64,000 nt of DNA from Dimorphilus gyrociliatus (lineage: Eukaryota; Annelida; Polychaeta; Dinophilidae): positions 122,195 through 186,194 of the forward strand of contig CAJFCJ010000004.1 of assembly GCA_904063045.1 (NCBI GenBank), written 5' to 3'. How positions within the stretch are numbered: position 1 is the stretch's first letter; every line of letters begins with the position of its first letter. The notes beneath the pieces were generated by a model. The model did no database searches, was not told the DNA's origin, and saw only the letters and a program-made list of their open reading frames with translations. Below are positions 24,099 to 35,709 of this stretch, piece after piece. The position numbers and the translations under genes were made by a program.

Positions 24099-24998
24099 AT
24101 GAGTACTGTGATTGGAAAATATAAAGAAGTTATCGCGCCTATAGTAACTGCATTGGGTCTTTCGTTAAATATATCTTTGTTAGTTATAATTCTGTGTAAC
24201 AAAGATTTGAGAAATGTACAAAATAATGGACTAATCTGTCTCGCAGTTTCAGATGCTATTTCTTCTGCTTCTATAGTCTTTATTATGAAAGTTGGGAATG
24301 CTGATCACTTGTTGGATAATTATCTAAAATGCGTTATGGTCAATCAAGGTTTAATATTAACTTTATTAATATCAACTTTGTCGCTCTTCTACTTGTCAGT
24401 CGAAAGATTTATTGCCGTGACTCTTCCTTTTAAATATACTTCAATAGTTACTATGAAGTCTTCATATATCTCTATAATTATAATATGGGCTCTTAGTTTT
24501 TTTATATCAATTTTACCGATATTTAAATATTTTACCTTTGCTGAATTACGTAATAACTATAAAATAAGTTATTGTAATTTCTATACATATCAATCGGATC
24601 CTTATGTTTACCTATGGATGACTATTGTACTTTTTATCGCCCTGATGCAAGTTGTTCTATACATACCTACAATAAGAGAAGTTTTTCGTCAAAGATCCAA
24701 TCATGGAATGAATTATTCCGATATAAAAGGAATTTTCCTTCTAATAATATTATTACTTTTCAATCAGGCTACATGGATTTATCAATGTAGTACTTATTTC
24801 AAAGTATTTAAATCTAATTTAAGAGATAGACTGAATCTAGTTGTATCTGACGAGCATTTGTTAATAGCACCAATGGTTCTACTATCATCTCCTCTTTTAA
24901 ATCCTATTATCTATGGCTTTAGCAGAAAATCTATTCGTAGAGGATTGGTTGTGATAATGAGTAGAATTGGTCCTAAGAAAGTTGTTTCGCCTACATAA
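24099..24998 (+). CDS. orphan rhodopsin-family GPCR (A)
   Basis: Intronless, 299 residues, seven hydrophobic segments. TM3 ends in V-E-R-F in place of DRY, TM7 has LLNPIIYGFSRKS (NPxxY), and the C-terminal tail is short and basic. The N-terminus is only ~15 residues before TM1. It is related to the receptor at 25890-26876: both share the ER(F/L)-[IV]AV-PF block and the YG(F/Y)SRKS(I/V)R C-terminal motif, so the pair looks like a local duplication. No ligand can be proposed. Confidence 0.85.
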   Translation: MSTVIGKYKEVIAPIVTALGLSLNISLLVIILCNKDLRNVQNNGLICLAVSDAISSASIVFIMKVGNADHLLDNYLKCVMVNQGLILTLLISTLSLFYLSVERFIAVTLPFKYTSIVTMKSSYISIIIIWALSFFISILPIFKYFTFAELRNNYKISYCNFYTYQSDPYVYLWMTIVLFIALMQVVLYIPTIREVFRQRSNHGMNYSDIKGIFLLIILLLFNQATWIYQCSTYFKVFKSNLRDRLNLVVSDEHLLIAPMVLLSSPLLNPIIYGFSRKSIRRGLVVIMSRIGPKKVVSPT

Positions 24999-25889
24999 CA
25001 ATTGCAGCCCAATTCTGTAGTTTATTTGTTTATTTGTTTGTTTGTTTGTATGTTCGCTTGTTTGATTTTTTTCTAATATTTCATTTAAATATTATGATAA
25101 TAGTATAATGTTATTTTGTGAGAAGTTTAAAAGAAACACAACTTATCAAATAGATTCTGAGGTATATTTATAAAGTTGTAAACTTATTTATATAAATATG
25201 TCAAGTTGAATCATAAACCTATGAGATGATAAGCTATTAATTATACTAAACGAATTAGTTGGTCTATAGAGGAGAGCAGAAGAGGATAAAATAAACACAA
25301 GATTGTAGTTTAAAATATTTAAGAGAGGGGAAGTAGGCTTATATAAAAAAAAAGTGGGTTAAGATATTCGTAACAACAAATAAGAAAACGAAAGAGTTAC
25401 AATTAATGAATCTTAAATAATAGCATAAAAGAAATTATAAGTTATAGCTATACATTAGGCTTTTAATAAATAAATATAAATATGCAATATACTGTATAGG
25501 TATATTGATATATACTGGATATACAGTATATATATATATATATATATATATAATGTACCTGCTCGTTTGATTGTTGCTTTCATCGACTAGCCACAATTAA
25601 GATATTGTTTGATGTTGTCTAGATAGCATCTGTTGTTTCATCTCATGAATTATTTATGAAAGACTATTACTTATTACAGTATACTTTGCTATAAAGAACC
25701 ACGAACATGTTTCTAAGTCGTTAAAAAGTCGATTATTTTTTCATTTAATATTCATTCTTACTTTTTGTTGATATCAATATAATTCTATTTTCGTAAAAAA
25801 ACTCCTTGTAATACATGTAATTACATATTAAATAGTATAGATTTGTGTTAAGGCGTAAAAGATGATGTCAAAGTATCTATTCACATACC
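24999..25889. other. intergenic between paired GPCR genes, with TA microsatellite
   Basis: 891 bases, very AT-rich, with a TTTG repeat near 25022-25050 and a TA run near 25527-25552 flanked by TATAC(T/A)GTATA palindromes. No gene is seen. Confidence 0.55.
25527..25552. repeat. (TA)n microsatellite
   Basis: About 13 uninterrupted TA units between the two orphan GPCR genes, preceded by TATACAGTATA at 25520-25530. Confidence 0.9.
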
Positions 25890-26876
25890 ATGGACACGTC
25901 AAAGAGAACAAACGACAGCTCCGTATTAAAAGATAACGAAGGTTTTATTTCTTCAATTTTGACACCAGGTTTGCTAGGTTTGGCTGTATTTCTCAACATA
26001 GTACTTGGTATTTTAATTCTATTTCGAAAGAAACTACAAACTTTGCCAAACTATGGTTTATTTTCATTGTGTATGGCAGATGCTACATATGCTTTGGTAG
26101 GCTTTCCTACTTTGAATATTTTACCTCAACGAATATGGAATACTTCGTTCAGTATATGCATTTTCGTTCATCAAGTACTATTATGTTCAATTTCTGTTTC
26201 TATATTAAGTCTTTTGTATATGACGTTTGAGAGACTTGTAGCAGTAGTATTTCCCTTTCGATATTATCTTATATCCTCAACAAAGCGAGCATCAGCAATA
26301 TTGGTGATTTGTTGGCTAGTGGGTATCTTTTTCAATGTCATACCAGTCATAACAAATGCCTTTGAGGATAGTTACTTTAACAAAAATACTTTCATGCCAG
26401 AACTGTGCAACTTTTTTACTTATCAAACATTTAAACAATCCCTTTCGTGGATATCATTATCCATATTTTGCCTTTCTCTAACAATAAGTATGTACATTCC
26501 TATAATATGTGTAATTCAAAAGAAGAAGAGATTTCATGGTGTTGATATTTCCAATTTTACTGTGGAACCATCATCAGCCGACTCGAAAGCAGTATATTTT
26601 TTAATAGTTATTCTTTTATATAATACAATAACATGGATAACACATATTGCAAACTTTTTTCGGTTAAGGTATCTAAATGTTAATGAAATTGCAAAACTTC
26701 TGAAAGAAGATCTGTCATTTGAACTTACTGGATCCTTTGTATTAACAACATCGTTATTCGATCCAATTGTATATGGTTATTCAAGAAAATCTGTTAGGCA
26801 TGAAATTTACTTAGTTTTAAAAAGTTTTTATAAAAACATTAAAAGATCAAATAGAATAGAGATTATAAAGATTTAA
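25890..26876 (+). CDS. orphan rhodopsin-family GPCR (B)
   Basis: Intronless, 328 residues, seven hydrophobic segments. The N-terminus has an N-D-S sequon. TM3 ends in FERLVAVVFPF (ERL in place of DRY). TM7 has LFDPIVYGYSRKS, with Asp-Pro replacing Asn-Pro of NPxxY. A basic C-terminus follows. It resembles the receptor at 24099-24998 in TM3 and TM7 and is probably its paralogue. Ligand unknown. Confidence 0.85.
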   Translation: MDTSKRTNDSSVLKDNEGFISSILTPGLLGLAVFLNIVLGILILFRKKLQTLPNYGLFSLCMADATYALVGFPTLNILPQRIWNTSFSICIFVHQVLLCSISVSILSLLYMTFERLVAVVFPFRYYLISSTKRASAILVICWLVGIFFNVIPVITNAFEDSYFNKNTFMPELCNFFTYQTFKQSLSWISLSIFCLSLTISMYIPIICVIQKKKRFHGVDISNFTVEPSSADSKAVYFLIVILLYNTITWITHIANFFRLRYLNVNEIAKLLKEDLSFELTGSFVLTTSLFDPIVYGYSRKSVRHEIYLVLKSFYKNIKRSNRIEIIKI

Positions 26877-27114
26877 AGTGATATGAGCGATATTGAAATT
26901 ATATTTGAAAACTCATTAATATTGTATTTTTCAAATATTCATTACTCTTCTGTAACTTCAGTTGTTGTTGTAGATGTCTTTAATAATGAATATATTGTAT
27001 AATCACACTACAAATACTTTTCGTATTGTCTGGAAATTGGGTCGAATCAATTTAAGGTTAGTTTAATCTTTAAAGAGTTTTCTTCTGAATGACGTACAAA
27101 GTAAAAAAAAACTC

Positions 27115-27150
<36 letters not shown>

Positions 27151-28455
27151 TATATCTTCTATAAAATAATAGGCCCACAATCTTAAATGCTCCACTTGAT
27201 TAGTCGAGTAGAGAGGTTAATGAACGCTGAGAAAGAAATATCTACCAATCAAATATTAATAAATTAGCTATTAAATTCAACTTTCTCTTTTCAATTTCCT
27301 TATCCAGAGATACTGAAAAGAATGAAAAGAAAAGGGAATTTCGGTGTAAATTATACCAAAGGTTTTATAGGTTTTTACTTCGTAGTTTGTATAATCAATA
27401 TAACTTCGATTCCTCTCCTAACAAACTCATTATCCTTCCTTTCCTTGCATGCACAATACTTATCACAAATATGTAGATATTTGTATGACATACTTTTAGA
27501 CGGATATAGAATAATTATAGCTAAACTTAACGATTGTAATCTCATTGCGTAAACGGTGGCAAAAACAATAGGATCTCTATCGTTAAACCAAAGTCTGTTT
27601 ATCTCAAGATATTTGAACCCAAGATTGTATTATAACTAAAATTTCCCCAAAGAAGAAGACGAATAAGAAGAACTTTAAAGGATAAGAAGATGTAAATTGT
27701 TACTCCTCTCCTCAATATATCTTAGAGTAAAAGAACGACCAGTAAAAAAGATACCAAATTGTTTATATTCACCGCGTCTATTCTTTACTTAATTCTCTCT
27801 TTCCTCTTCTTCCCCTCCTTCCTCTTTTTATTTTCTCTTGTCGTTTTCTTACTATATTTTTTATCGATCACAGCCACTTGCTATCAAGATATAGTCAAAC
27901 ATTACTCAATAAAATTTTACATGATTGATTATACTAAGGAAAAATAATAAAATTCAGTTTCATTTCAAGTTGCAAAGCTACACTACTTCAGTTTTTATAG
28001 GCCTAACTAAGCCAACGATTAAAGAATGATAGAATCTATTTTATTTCATCCAATAATTTCCGTAAGTGAAGAGTAAAACTACTTTAGGGTATTTTTTCGA
28101 TTGAATTTATCATTGTATTCTTCGGAAAGGTTAGCTTTTTATTTATAAATGAATGCTATTACAATATTGCGGCTGCTTTTCTTTCCTTTTTCCTTTACAA
28201 AAAAAAGAAATAAAAAAAAGGATATCTAATGGATAAAGCTAAAGAATAGAAGAAAAGAGGACCAATGTGAAAAGGCGAAAAAAAATTATATGTTGCTGTG
28301 GATAAGAGAGCAGAGTGAAAGAAAGATTGACAGAGGGCAAGAGAGAGAGAGAGAGCAAGATGGTGGAGTCTATGACTTATAAAACTGAAATTGCATGCAG
28401 TATTTCTTTATCTTTATAATAAAAAGTGAGGGACAAATATGATAATCAACATAAA
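26877..28455. other. long intergenic stretch with TA repeat and purine/pyrimidine tracts
   Basis: 1,579 bases without supported exons. It contains a TA run at 27118-27147, TATACAGTATA at 27144-27154, a pyrimidine-rich tract near 27790-27840, a GAGAGA tract near 28340-28355 and TAGGCCTA at 27998-28005. Short open frames here have no recognisable protein character. Confidence 0.5.
27118..27147. repeat. (TA)n microsatellite
   Basis: About 15 TA units running into the palindrome TATACAGTATA. Confidence 0.9.
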
Positions 28456-29236
28456 TTAACACATGTTAATATTTGCACAAGTTACTGATCTCTCCATTCC
28501 ATGGGGTGGAGGGACATTTGGTTCTCGCATTGTTGGAATTCCGTTTCTTGTAAAGAAATTGTCCCTTATCATACTAGATCTTGCGTGTGTTGGTCTTTTC
28601 AAGGCAAAGCATTCGTCCAATTTCCAACCATAATTCCAAGAGGAAGTGACGGGAAATTCATACTTCTTCTCAGGTATCTGTAATTTCCTCTCTTTTAGGT
28701 AGGATGCCCTTCCTTTTCCTTCTTTGGAGAATCCCTCGTAGAGTAGTCCTTTAACTTGCTCGCGAGGCTTATACATCATTTGGGAGGCATCTAGTCGATT
28801 TTCCGCCACGTATTTTTCCAATTCTTCTTTTTCTTTCTTAAATTTGGCAATAGCGAATTGTCTAGGATCAATTTGAGGTAATCCTTTTCCTCCAAAGGTT
28901 CCTCTGATTTGCATCTAACAGAAAATACATTTCAATTATTGATTATCAGGCGCGTGTTACGCTGAGTACAATTCAAATATATAACTCTTTTGGCGTTTTA
29001 TTAATAAAACAATTAAGGGAAGATAATGTCTGCATTGAGCGATTCAGGCCTATTAATAAACAATATAGAGAAGCGTGTTTTAGGTGAAATTTTACTACCT
29101 CTGATTGATCTTTGGCTCCGCCAGCTCCTCGTTTCGTTTCTAAGTAATATTTCATTCTTGCATCACGCTCCCTCTCGTAACCTTCGGCAAAGAAGCTTTG
29201 GAGTCTGGTATCAGCAGGATAAGATCTACAAGCCAT
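28456..29236 (-). CDS. SPMIP1: sperm microtubule inner protein 1-like (SPMIP1/ATP6V1FNB)
   Basis: Two exons, 29099-29236 and 28456-28914, joined in phase 0, 198 residues. The core GLLYEGFSKEGKGR, YLKERKL, PEKKYEFPVTSSWNYGWKL and the later FFTRNGI match the vertebrate SPMIP1 block that begins with LLYEGIS and ends with SFFRKNG. SPMIP1 lines the lumen of sperm axonemal doublet microtubules. The N-terminus (MACRSYPADTRLQSFFAEGYERE) resembles the short N-terminal helix of the family. An upstream exon could extend the start, but an in-frame stop precedes this ATG closely. Together with EFCAB9 it gives the window two flagellar genes. Confidence 0.8.
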
Positions 29237-30967
29237 ATTTGTTCCTAATACTTTCTGCTTGTTAGATAGCTAAATGAAAAGAAATCTTTTCTCTTCTTCC
29301 TAAAGTTGAAGTTAAAAGATAAACTTCGTTTCGTATCTAACCAAATTCGAATAAATATTCGAAAAATTATCAAAAAAAAAACAAAAAATAATTAACGACA
29401 CAGTCTTGTTAGCTGTCACTAAGGACGATCGTCAACAAAGGCCAATACTCGGGAAGTTAGGCCTGCAACAATCTCTTTATACCGGTAGTCGGACTTTTAA
29501 ACGCGTTATCGACAAATGTGTTTGAGATTATTGAACAATATAGGCTTATTTATTCTTTCGATCTATAATTTAGTTTTCAATAGGATAACGAAATACAAAT
29601 TTTCTTTATATTTTTGCAATTTTTCCAAGTTATTCTTATTATGCAATTAATTAGTTTGTGAATAGGCCTATTTATTTATTAAATCGACATAAATGAATTA
29701 GAAATGACCTTCAGGTCAACTTTCACTTGAAGGTTATTTAAGCAATACATCATAAATGCCACAATTTTATCATGAATAATGATATTGTTCTAATAAATTG
29801 AGCTCTATTAAGAAATATTACGTAATTAGAGGCCAAATTTCCAGGAACATTTTTTTTATAGGATTTTTTTTTTTTTTCAAGTTTCCTTCTAGTATTTTGT
29901 TGTTTTTATACAAAGTGCTACTTTTAATAAAAAGAAGTTGTAGCATTCCTAGTACTAATCGTCTATGATATTTACAAGAGTATTATATTAGTTAGGCCTA
30001 CGTTGGGTATTCGCCAATTTTACTATCATTCATCACGAAACAGTTAGGTAAGTGTTGAAAGATTTTTCAGATGATTTTGTTTTTGTTATATAAAAAAAAT
30101 AAAAGTAAAATGTAAAGAATATCTAAAATTTTATTTATTTATTTATTTATATATCGTATTTGTTTCCTTAAAGATGGAAGAAGAAAGGAGAAGAATGAGA
30201 AAAAGTTGAAGATTTTCAATCAATAAAGGATAAGTGAAAATGCAGAAAAGATTCTTTATTGTTTCTTTTTTTTTATTTTTTCTTGCCAATATTTTGAATA
30301 TTTTAATTTTTGCATTCATTTATATTATCTTCTCTTCTCTATGCGGGAAAATTGAGAAGAAAAGAATGAAGATACGAATGAGGGTAAAGAATAAAAAGTA
30401 CAAGGAAATACATATGTAGTATTAGAGAGCTTTAGGGAATTAAGTGGATATGCAGGATGTTTATTAAATATTTAGCGGGTGGTTTTGTTTATATAATAGA
30501 ATCTTTGTTTTTCAAACCAAGTACAATGAAATTCAGTAAGAAAAACAAAAGATAAAAATATATGTATATGTATTTTGTAACAACGCCACCTAGTTTTGGT
30601 TGTTGTTATATAAATCAGTCTTATTATCAAAACCTAGCTTTTAAGTGACTCGACCTTCGAGCTTGAGGGTAAACGAAGCAAACTACTATCCTACTTTAGG
30701 ATTGTTAAATCTAGATATATATATATATATATATAAGTAAGACTTTCACGAAAAAAGTAAAAAGTTGGTATTAAAAAGTCTAAGTGCATTGTGTGAAAAT
30801 ATTTAAGTGATTCTGTTTAAACTCCTATTAATTGACATTGGAATTTTTTTCTCTCCTTATTTTATTTTACTTCTCATTTATTTTTGTCTGGCCTTGACTG
30901 CTCTGCATTTTCTTTTCATCCTAGCTCCCACTCCTGCAGCCTCATCGTCCTCATTTTTAAGTTTGAC
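29237..30967. other. intergenic, AT-rich with simple repeats
   Basis: 1,731 bases. It holds two TAGGCCTA octamers (29663-29670, 29993-30000), a TTTA repeat near 30130-30150 and a TA run at 30715-30735. No exon is recognised. It includes the 5' region of the next GPCR. Confidence 0.5.
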
Positions 30968-32876
30968 ATGAATCAGACGTCGGAGGAGCAACGAATCATT
31001 AGGATCACTTTTATATCTCTCTTCTGCATCGTTAACGTCGTCGCTAATCTAACTCTACTGATAACAATTGCTGCTTATAGAAGACTTCGTTCTATATCCA
31101 ACTATATCATCTTAAATTTGATAATTGCTGATTTATTGGTTGGTTTTCTCATTCTGCCTAGCTGGAACTATTCTTTCTGGTTTGGTAATATGAATGCTAA
31201 AGTATGTAAGTTTATAGCTGCTGTTACCCATTTACATTTTCTAGAGACACTACTGACTATGGCCCTAATAGCAGTGGATAGATGCATATGCATATCTTGT
31301 ACTTTCGAATATACAAAGCTGGAGAGTGATTCTAAGTCAAAAATTTAATTTTCTCTATTCTTCCAACCGATTATCTCACTTTTCCTATTAATCTTCTTAC
31401 CTCAATCTATCTAAATTGAAGAAATTATCATCATTTTTACAACCTTTCTATACTCCTCTTTATTTTAAATTTAATTACAGAGTGGTAAAACCTTTAAGTA
31501 TTGCTTATCTTATCTTTTTTATTGAAAACAACCTTTGAAAGGGTGGGATTATTATTGTAGCTGGTGAAAAAAATTCTAATCAATTGCAGTAGAAAAATTA
31601 AGGATCAAAGTAGGCGATGATAATTCTCCTCTTTGCTTCGCATCTTCTTAATTTATCTATTAAAGATTTTCGTAGAAAAAATATTTTAAATAATTTAAAT
31701 GACTTTATCCCTTAAGGAAAAAAAGAACGAGATAGAGAAAAGAAGAAAAAAAGATCTTATGTAAAGAGAGACTAGTATAATAAAACAAATCTTCCAATCG
31801 ACTTCCCCAGTGACATCGGGATACTATTGTCATAACCTTTCATTTACGATTGGTCCTCTGAACGATAATATGATTAGATAAAGTAGAATAATACGTAGGG
31901 ATGATATATTTTATAATAAATGTTTTTTATAAATTTTGCACGACTTTTTCAAGTACAATTTTATGAAATGTTGAATGTTTTTCATATAATTTTTGCAACT
32001 GTGAACAAAAGCAAAACTACAATATACTGTATAGACGAATTCATTCGTTGTTTTAAGGGGTAAAAAGAACATATAAGAAGCATATCTAGTGACTTTAAGA
32101 GTCTTATTATTCAAGTAAATTAATCTATTATTTATTAAAATGATATTTCGTCTCTAAACATTTCGTAAATAGAGGGAAAGTAAACAGTACAAATATGAAT
32201 AAATTATAAACTTCTTGAGATATTTTTACACTGAAATAAAACTGGAATCACCCTCCAGGTAACTAGACGTCGAATATGTTTTGCAATAGTTTGTTCATGG
32301 GTTTTAACAATCTTTCTCTCTGGTATTACTCACGATTGTTATGGAATGGATGATATTTTTCTCGTTTGTTCAATGGACGTAATATCCTGTAAGAATTATG
32401 GTATTGTCATCATATCAATGTGCATTATACCAATAAGCTTATTAATTATAATAAGCTATATCATAGTTTTGAGAATTGCTCTAAAACAGGCAAAGAACAT
32501 CGAGAAAACCTTACTTCAATCAAAAGAATTTAGACAAATAAAAAATGGCTTATTCCGTAGATCTTTTAGTAGCCATAGTCAAAAAGGCTTAAGGACAGTT
32601 TCCATAATTATAGGATTGTTTCTAGTTTGTTGGCTTCCGCATATTTTATCATTTACTTATATATTGATATTCAAAGAGAGGTTGCCGAATAGCATGGATC
32701 TTGTTATCCTCTTTTTATCATTTTCCAATTCTATAGCAAATCCTTTGGTATGCGTTCTAACCAATACTGCTGTAAGGAGTGCGTTACTGAGAAGATTCAA
32801 TCCTCAACTACCGAATGAGAGAGTTAGTGCTGTCTCAATTCGCGGCCCGGAAGTTCAAGAAACAGTGAATTTATAA
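30968..32876 (+). CDS. rhodopsin-family GPCR, two exons, junction unresolved
   Basis: Exon 1 starts at the first ATG (MNQTSEEQ, with an N-glycosylation sequon) and covers TM1-TM3, ending soon after VDRCICISC (DRC in place of DRY). Exon 2 begins near 32259 after a CCCTCCAG acceptor with VTRRRICFAIVCSW (TM4) and runs to the TAA at 32874-32876. TM6 has FLVCWLPH and TM7 has SIANPLVC (NPxxC). The residue at position 3.32 is Thr, so it is not a classical amine receptor. No GT donor near 31300-31348 closes the phase with 32259, so a small extra exon or non-canonical donor is likely in the ~900-base intron. Confidence 0.75.
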
Positions 32877-33398
32877 CTTTTCAACTTAGTTAACATTCGC
32901 CATTCCTCTGAAATCATATAACGAAATACAAACACTCAATGAAGTTAAGTTAGCTCATTCAATTGTACTCTTATGGAATTTTCTTATCTCAATTAAAGTC
33001 AGGTAAAAAATGAGTTATGGAAGCTGATTACTTCATTTAGGCTAACAGCTACTGTTACACAATTGCTATTTTCTTTGGGAACAAAAAATACAAAAGAACT
33101 CTTCATCTTAATAAAAAGTATATGTTCAACTGTTTTTGTGAAAATTTAACATCAACGACTTTTGGTGAGATTTAATCTTGGAAGTATTTTGAAAAAGTTA
33201 ATAGATATATACTTTCTTGTTTTTACTTGAACTAAACATTTGTTACATCAATTATTACTGAATAAATGATATATTTTAGTTCATTTCAGATCTTGAAAAC
33301 ATCTATTGTGTTTAATTTTAAAATCTTATTACAACATGTATCTCTTGTATTTACGCAAGATTTTATAAAATTAAATCAATTTGTAAAATGTTAAATTC
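32877..33398. other. convergent 3' region, GPCR and elongin B
   Basis: 522 AT-rich bases between two convergent stop codons. No gene is seen. Confidence 0.5.
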
Positions 33399-34027
33399 TT
33401 ATTCTCCTTTGTTTTCATTCGTGTGTTTCATTACATCAGGTAGCTCAGGCGGTTCCGAATAAGATTCAACTGCAACTTCTTCAAAATCTCCGTTTTCTTT
33501 CATATAAACTACACCTAATTTTGCAGGCTGCTGAGCCTTGGCAACTGTTGCAGTGAGTCCACTATCAGATAACGTTTTGCCATCTTCTAGTTCGGTTTTT
33601 TGGGCGTCTTTCGTTAAGTCAAAGAGTTTCATGTGTTCAGCTGACTTTCCAGTAATACCCGATATCATATTCTTTAGGTCACTCACTCTATCATTCTCTT
33701 TAGCATCGACAAAGATGCTCATTTTATGACGGCGGATCACGAAAAATACATCCTGTTAAAATTTAAATGACAAGTTACCAATAAAAGACATTTTATAGAA
33801 ACCTAATGACTAAAAATGTACAGAAAAAAATCCGGCATTTTCAACGAAATTTTACAATTCATTGTAATTTTTTTGCGCTTCAAAATTACTTGGTTTTTTC
33901 TCCCTATCCAGCAGATTTTTTTAGTTATATTAGGAAAAATATATCTTATACTTATTATAAAAGTTAAATTCAAAACTATATGGGAAATGTCCCACTTACT
34001 CAAATAGAAAACAGGAAAACTTACCAT
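33399..34027 (-). CDS. ELOB: elongin B
   Basis: Two exons: 34025-34027 carries only the ATG and 33399-33752 the remainder, 118 residues, the same length as human ELOB. The ubiquitin-like fold begins DVFFVIRRHKMSIF. The C-terminal SEPPELPDVMK motif is the family hallmark. Elongin B pairs with elongin C in the elongin transcription elongation factor and in VHL/SOCS-box Cullin 2/5 ubiquitin ligases. A start codon alone on a coding exon separated by a 272-base intron is notable. Confidence 0.96.
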
Positions 34028-34047
34028 TTTACCGTTTCTAACAAAAT

Positions 34048-34072
34048 CCGGAAGCTGAATTAGACACTTCCG
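34048..34072. promoter_or_regulatory. paired ETS/GABP sites at elongin B start
   Basis: CCGGAAG at 34048-34054 and CACTTCCG (reverse complement CGGAAGTG) at 34065-34072 lie 20-45 bases upstream of the ELOB ATG. ETS pairs at this distance are typical of TATA-less housekeeping promoters bound by GABP, whose beta subunit is encoded in this window. Binding is inferred. Confidence 0.5.
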
Positions 34073-34492
34073 CTATAAAGTTACTTTCGTATCTGATATT
34101 TTTTTCGATATTCTTCCTTATTTAATCTTTATATATTTAAAATATGATAAATAACGGGAAGAAAATTTACAAAAAATATTAGCCGTTGTAACGATATTAT
34201 AATATTTTGTGATATTCTGGTTGAATATACCAACTCATATAATCGAATCCAATAGAAAAGAAAGCTTGCTAGAATTTTCACTTTCGCTATGCCTCTTTTG
34301 TCATTTCGCTTGCGCCGTTTTACGAAACAATACAAAACTCCTATTTGAAAAGTAAAAAAACTGTAATTGACATTCTTTATAAAGAATAAAAACTTGAAAC
34401 AATACATGTTTATAAAGTTTTTTTACTATATGTATATTTTTAATTGACCAATCTGATTTAAAAAGTTGAACTTTTTGCTTAAAAAAAGACCT
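34073..34492. other. intergenic between ELOB promoter and CLPP 3' end
   Basis: About 420 AT-rich bases with no supported exon. Confidence 0.5.
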
Positions 34493-35298
34493 CTAATCGC
34501 AAGATGAGGGAGGGTGCTCTAGAACAATATCAACTAATCCAAATTCCACAGCTTCCGTGGGTGAATAATACCTATCTCTTTCCATAACATCTTCAATTTT
34601 GTCTAACTCTTTTCCCGTATGTTTTACGTATATGTTATTTATCTGTCTCTTCATTTTGATAATTTCTTCTGCTTGAATTTGAATATCGGTGGCCTGACCC
34701 TGAGCAGCACCGGATGGTTGGTGAACCATTACTCTTGAATTGGGTAGACAGTATCTCATACCTTTGATAAAAAAAATTATTTCACCATTACGCTTGCAGA
34801 CTTAAATAAAACACATTTACAACCTTTTTCGCCGGCAGTTAAAAGTAGAGATCCCATACTGCAAGCTTGTCCAACACACCAAGTAGAAACTGGAGGTAAG
34901 ACGTACTGCATAGTATCGTAAATTGCCAAACCAGCTGTGACTGAACCTCCTGGACTATTTATGTACATATGTATCGGCTTCTTATTACTTTCGGCTTGCA
35001 AAAAGAGCAATTGTGCCACAACCACGCTTGATAGTGAATCGTCTATTGGTCCCATTAAGCAAATTATTCTATCTTTTAACAAGCGGGAGTAGATATCGTA
35101 AGATCTTTCTCCTCGTCCAGTTTGTTCGATAACAAATGGCACCAGAGGTTTAGAGCAATTGGAACTTGTATGGAACAACAATCCATTTACTTTAGTTACT
35201 TTAGGCTATGGGAACATTTTAATTTGAATTGCTTAGACCTTTAATCTTTAAGATGAACATATTTGAAAACTAACTATTTGACGTAGAATACGTAACAT
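34493..35298 (-). CDS. CLPP: mitochondrial ATP-dependent Clp protease proteolytic subunit
   Basis: Three exons: 35275-35298, 34824-35205, 34493-34761, 224 residues. The N-terminus [14 protein letters not shown], then LLFHTSS, is a basic, Ser-containing mitochondrial presequence. The protease core has the catalytic Ser at ~124 (GQACSMGS), His at ~149 (RVMVHQPSG) and the downstream Asp (MERDRYYSP). [20 protein letters not shown] is the family signature. ClpP forms a double heptamer with ClpX in the matrix and degrades misfolded proteins. It is divergent from XBP1 across a 536-base shared upstream region. Confidence 0.96.
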
Positions 35299-35675
35299 TG
35301 TCAAGGATAAAAGTTTGTTACTAGTTTACAGTCGACTAGCAGACGATAAGTGTAGAAATGTTTCGCTGTTTAAGAAAAATATAACTGGTAATAAACTTTC
35401 TTACAGAAAAGTCTAATTTTTATTATTTGTACAAATTTATTCAATTACTTAACAGCTGTATTAAAAAAATATAATTTTATTTTATGGTAACACGACAAAA
35501 GTGATTAATAATATTCTACTCGAAAGAATCCTAGTAAAAGCGCTATCATATTATCTATAATTTTCGTTGCCCAAATGTTTTATTTCCGTCAACAGTGTAA
35601 TAGTGTCATCATAAATATTTGTTAATTTTTAGTACTAATAATAAATAAATTCACATATAAATGAGTTTCAGTTAA

Positions 35676-35694
35676 CCAATCAGAATTGACCACG
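35676..35694 (+). promoter_or_regulatory. ER-stress response element (CCAAT-N9-CCACG)
   Basis: CCAAT at 35676-35680, exactly nine bases, then CCACG at 35690-35694. This is the perfect ERSE consensus bound by NF-Y with ATF6/XBP1. It lies about 140 bases upstream of the XBP1 start codon, as in the vertebrate XBP1 promoter. Activity is inferred from sequence. Confidence 0.8.
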
Positions 35695-35709
35695 TTGGTT
35701 AATTTTTTA

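Noticed and set aside
27759-27947. Hydrophobic 62-codon frame that could be a membrane peptide
   Set aside because: It arises from a pyrimidine-rich tract (Phe/Leu/Ser codons). There is no upstream context and the low complexity explains the hydrophobicity.
31911-32114. 67-codon minus-strand frame inside the GPCR intron
   Set aside because: No domain and AT-driven composition. Unlike the EFR3 and MPI introns there is no splice or topology support for a nested gene.
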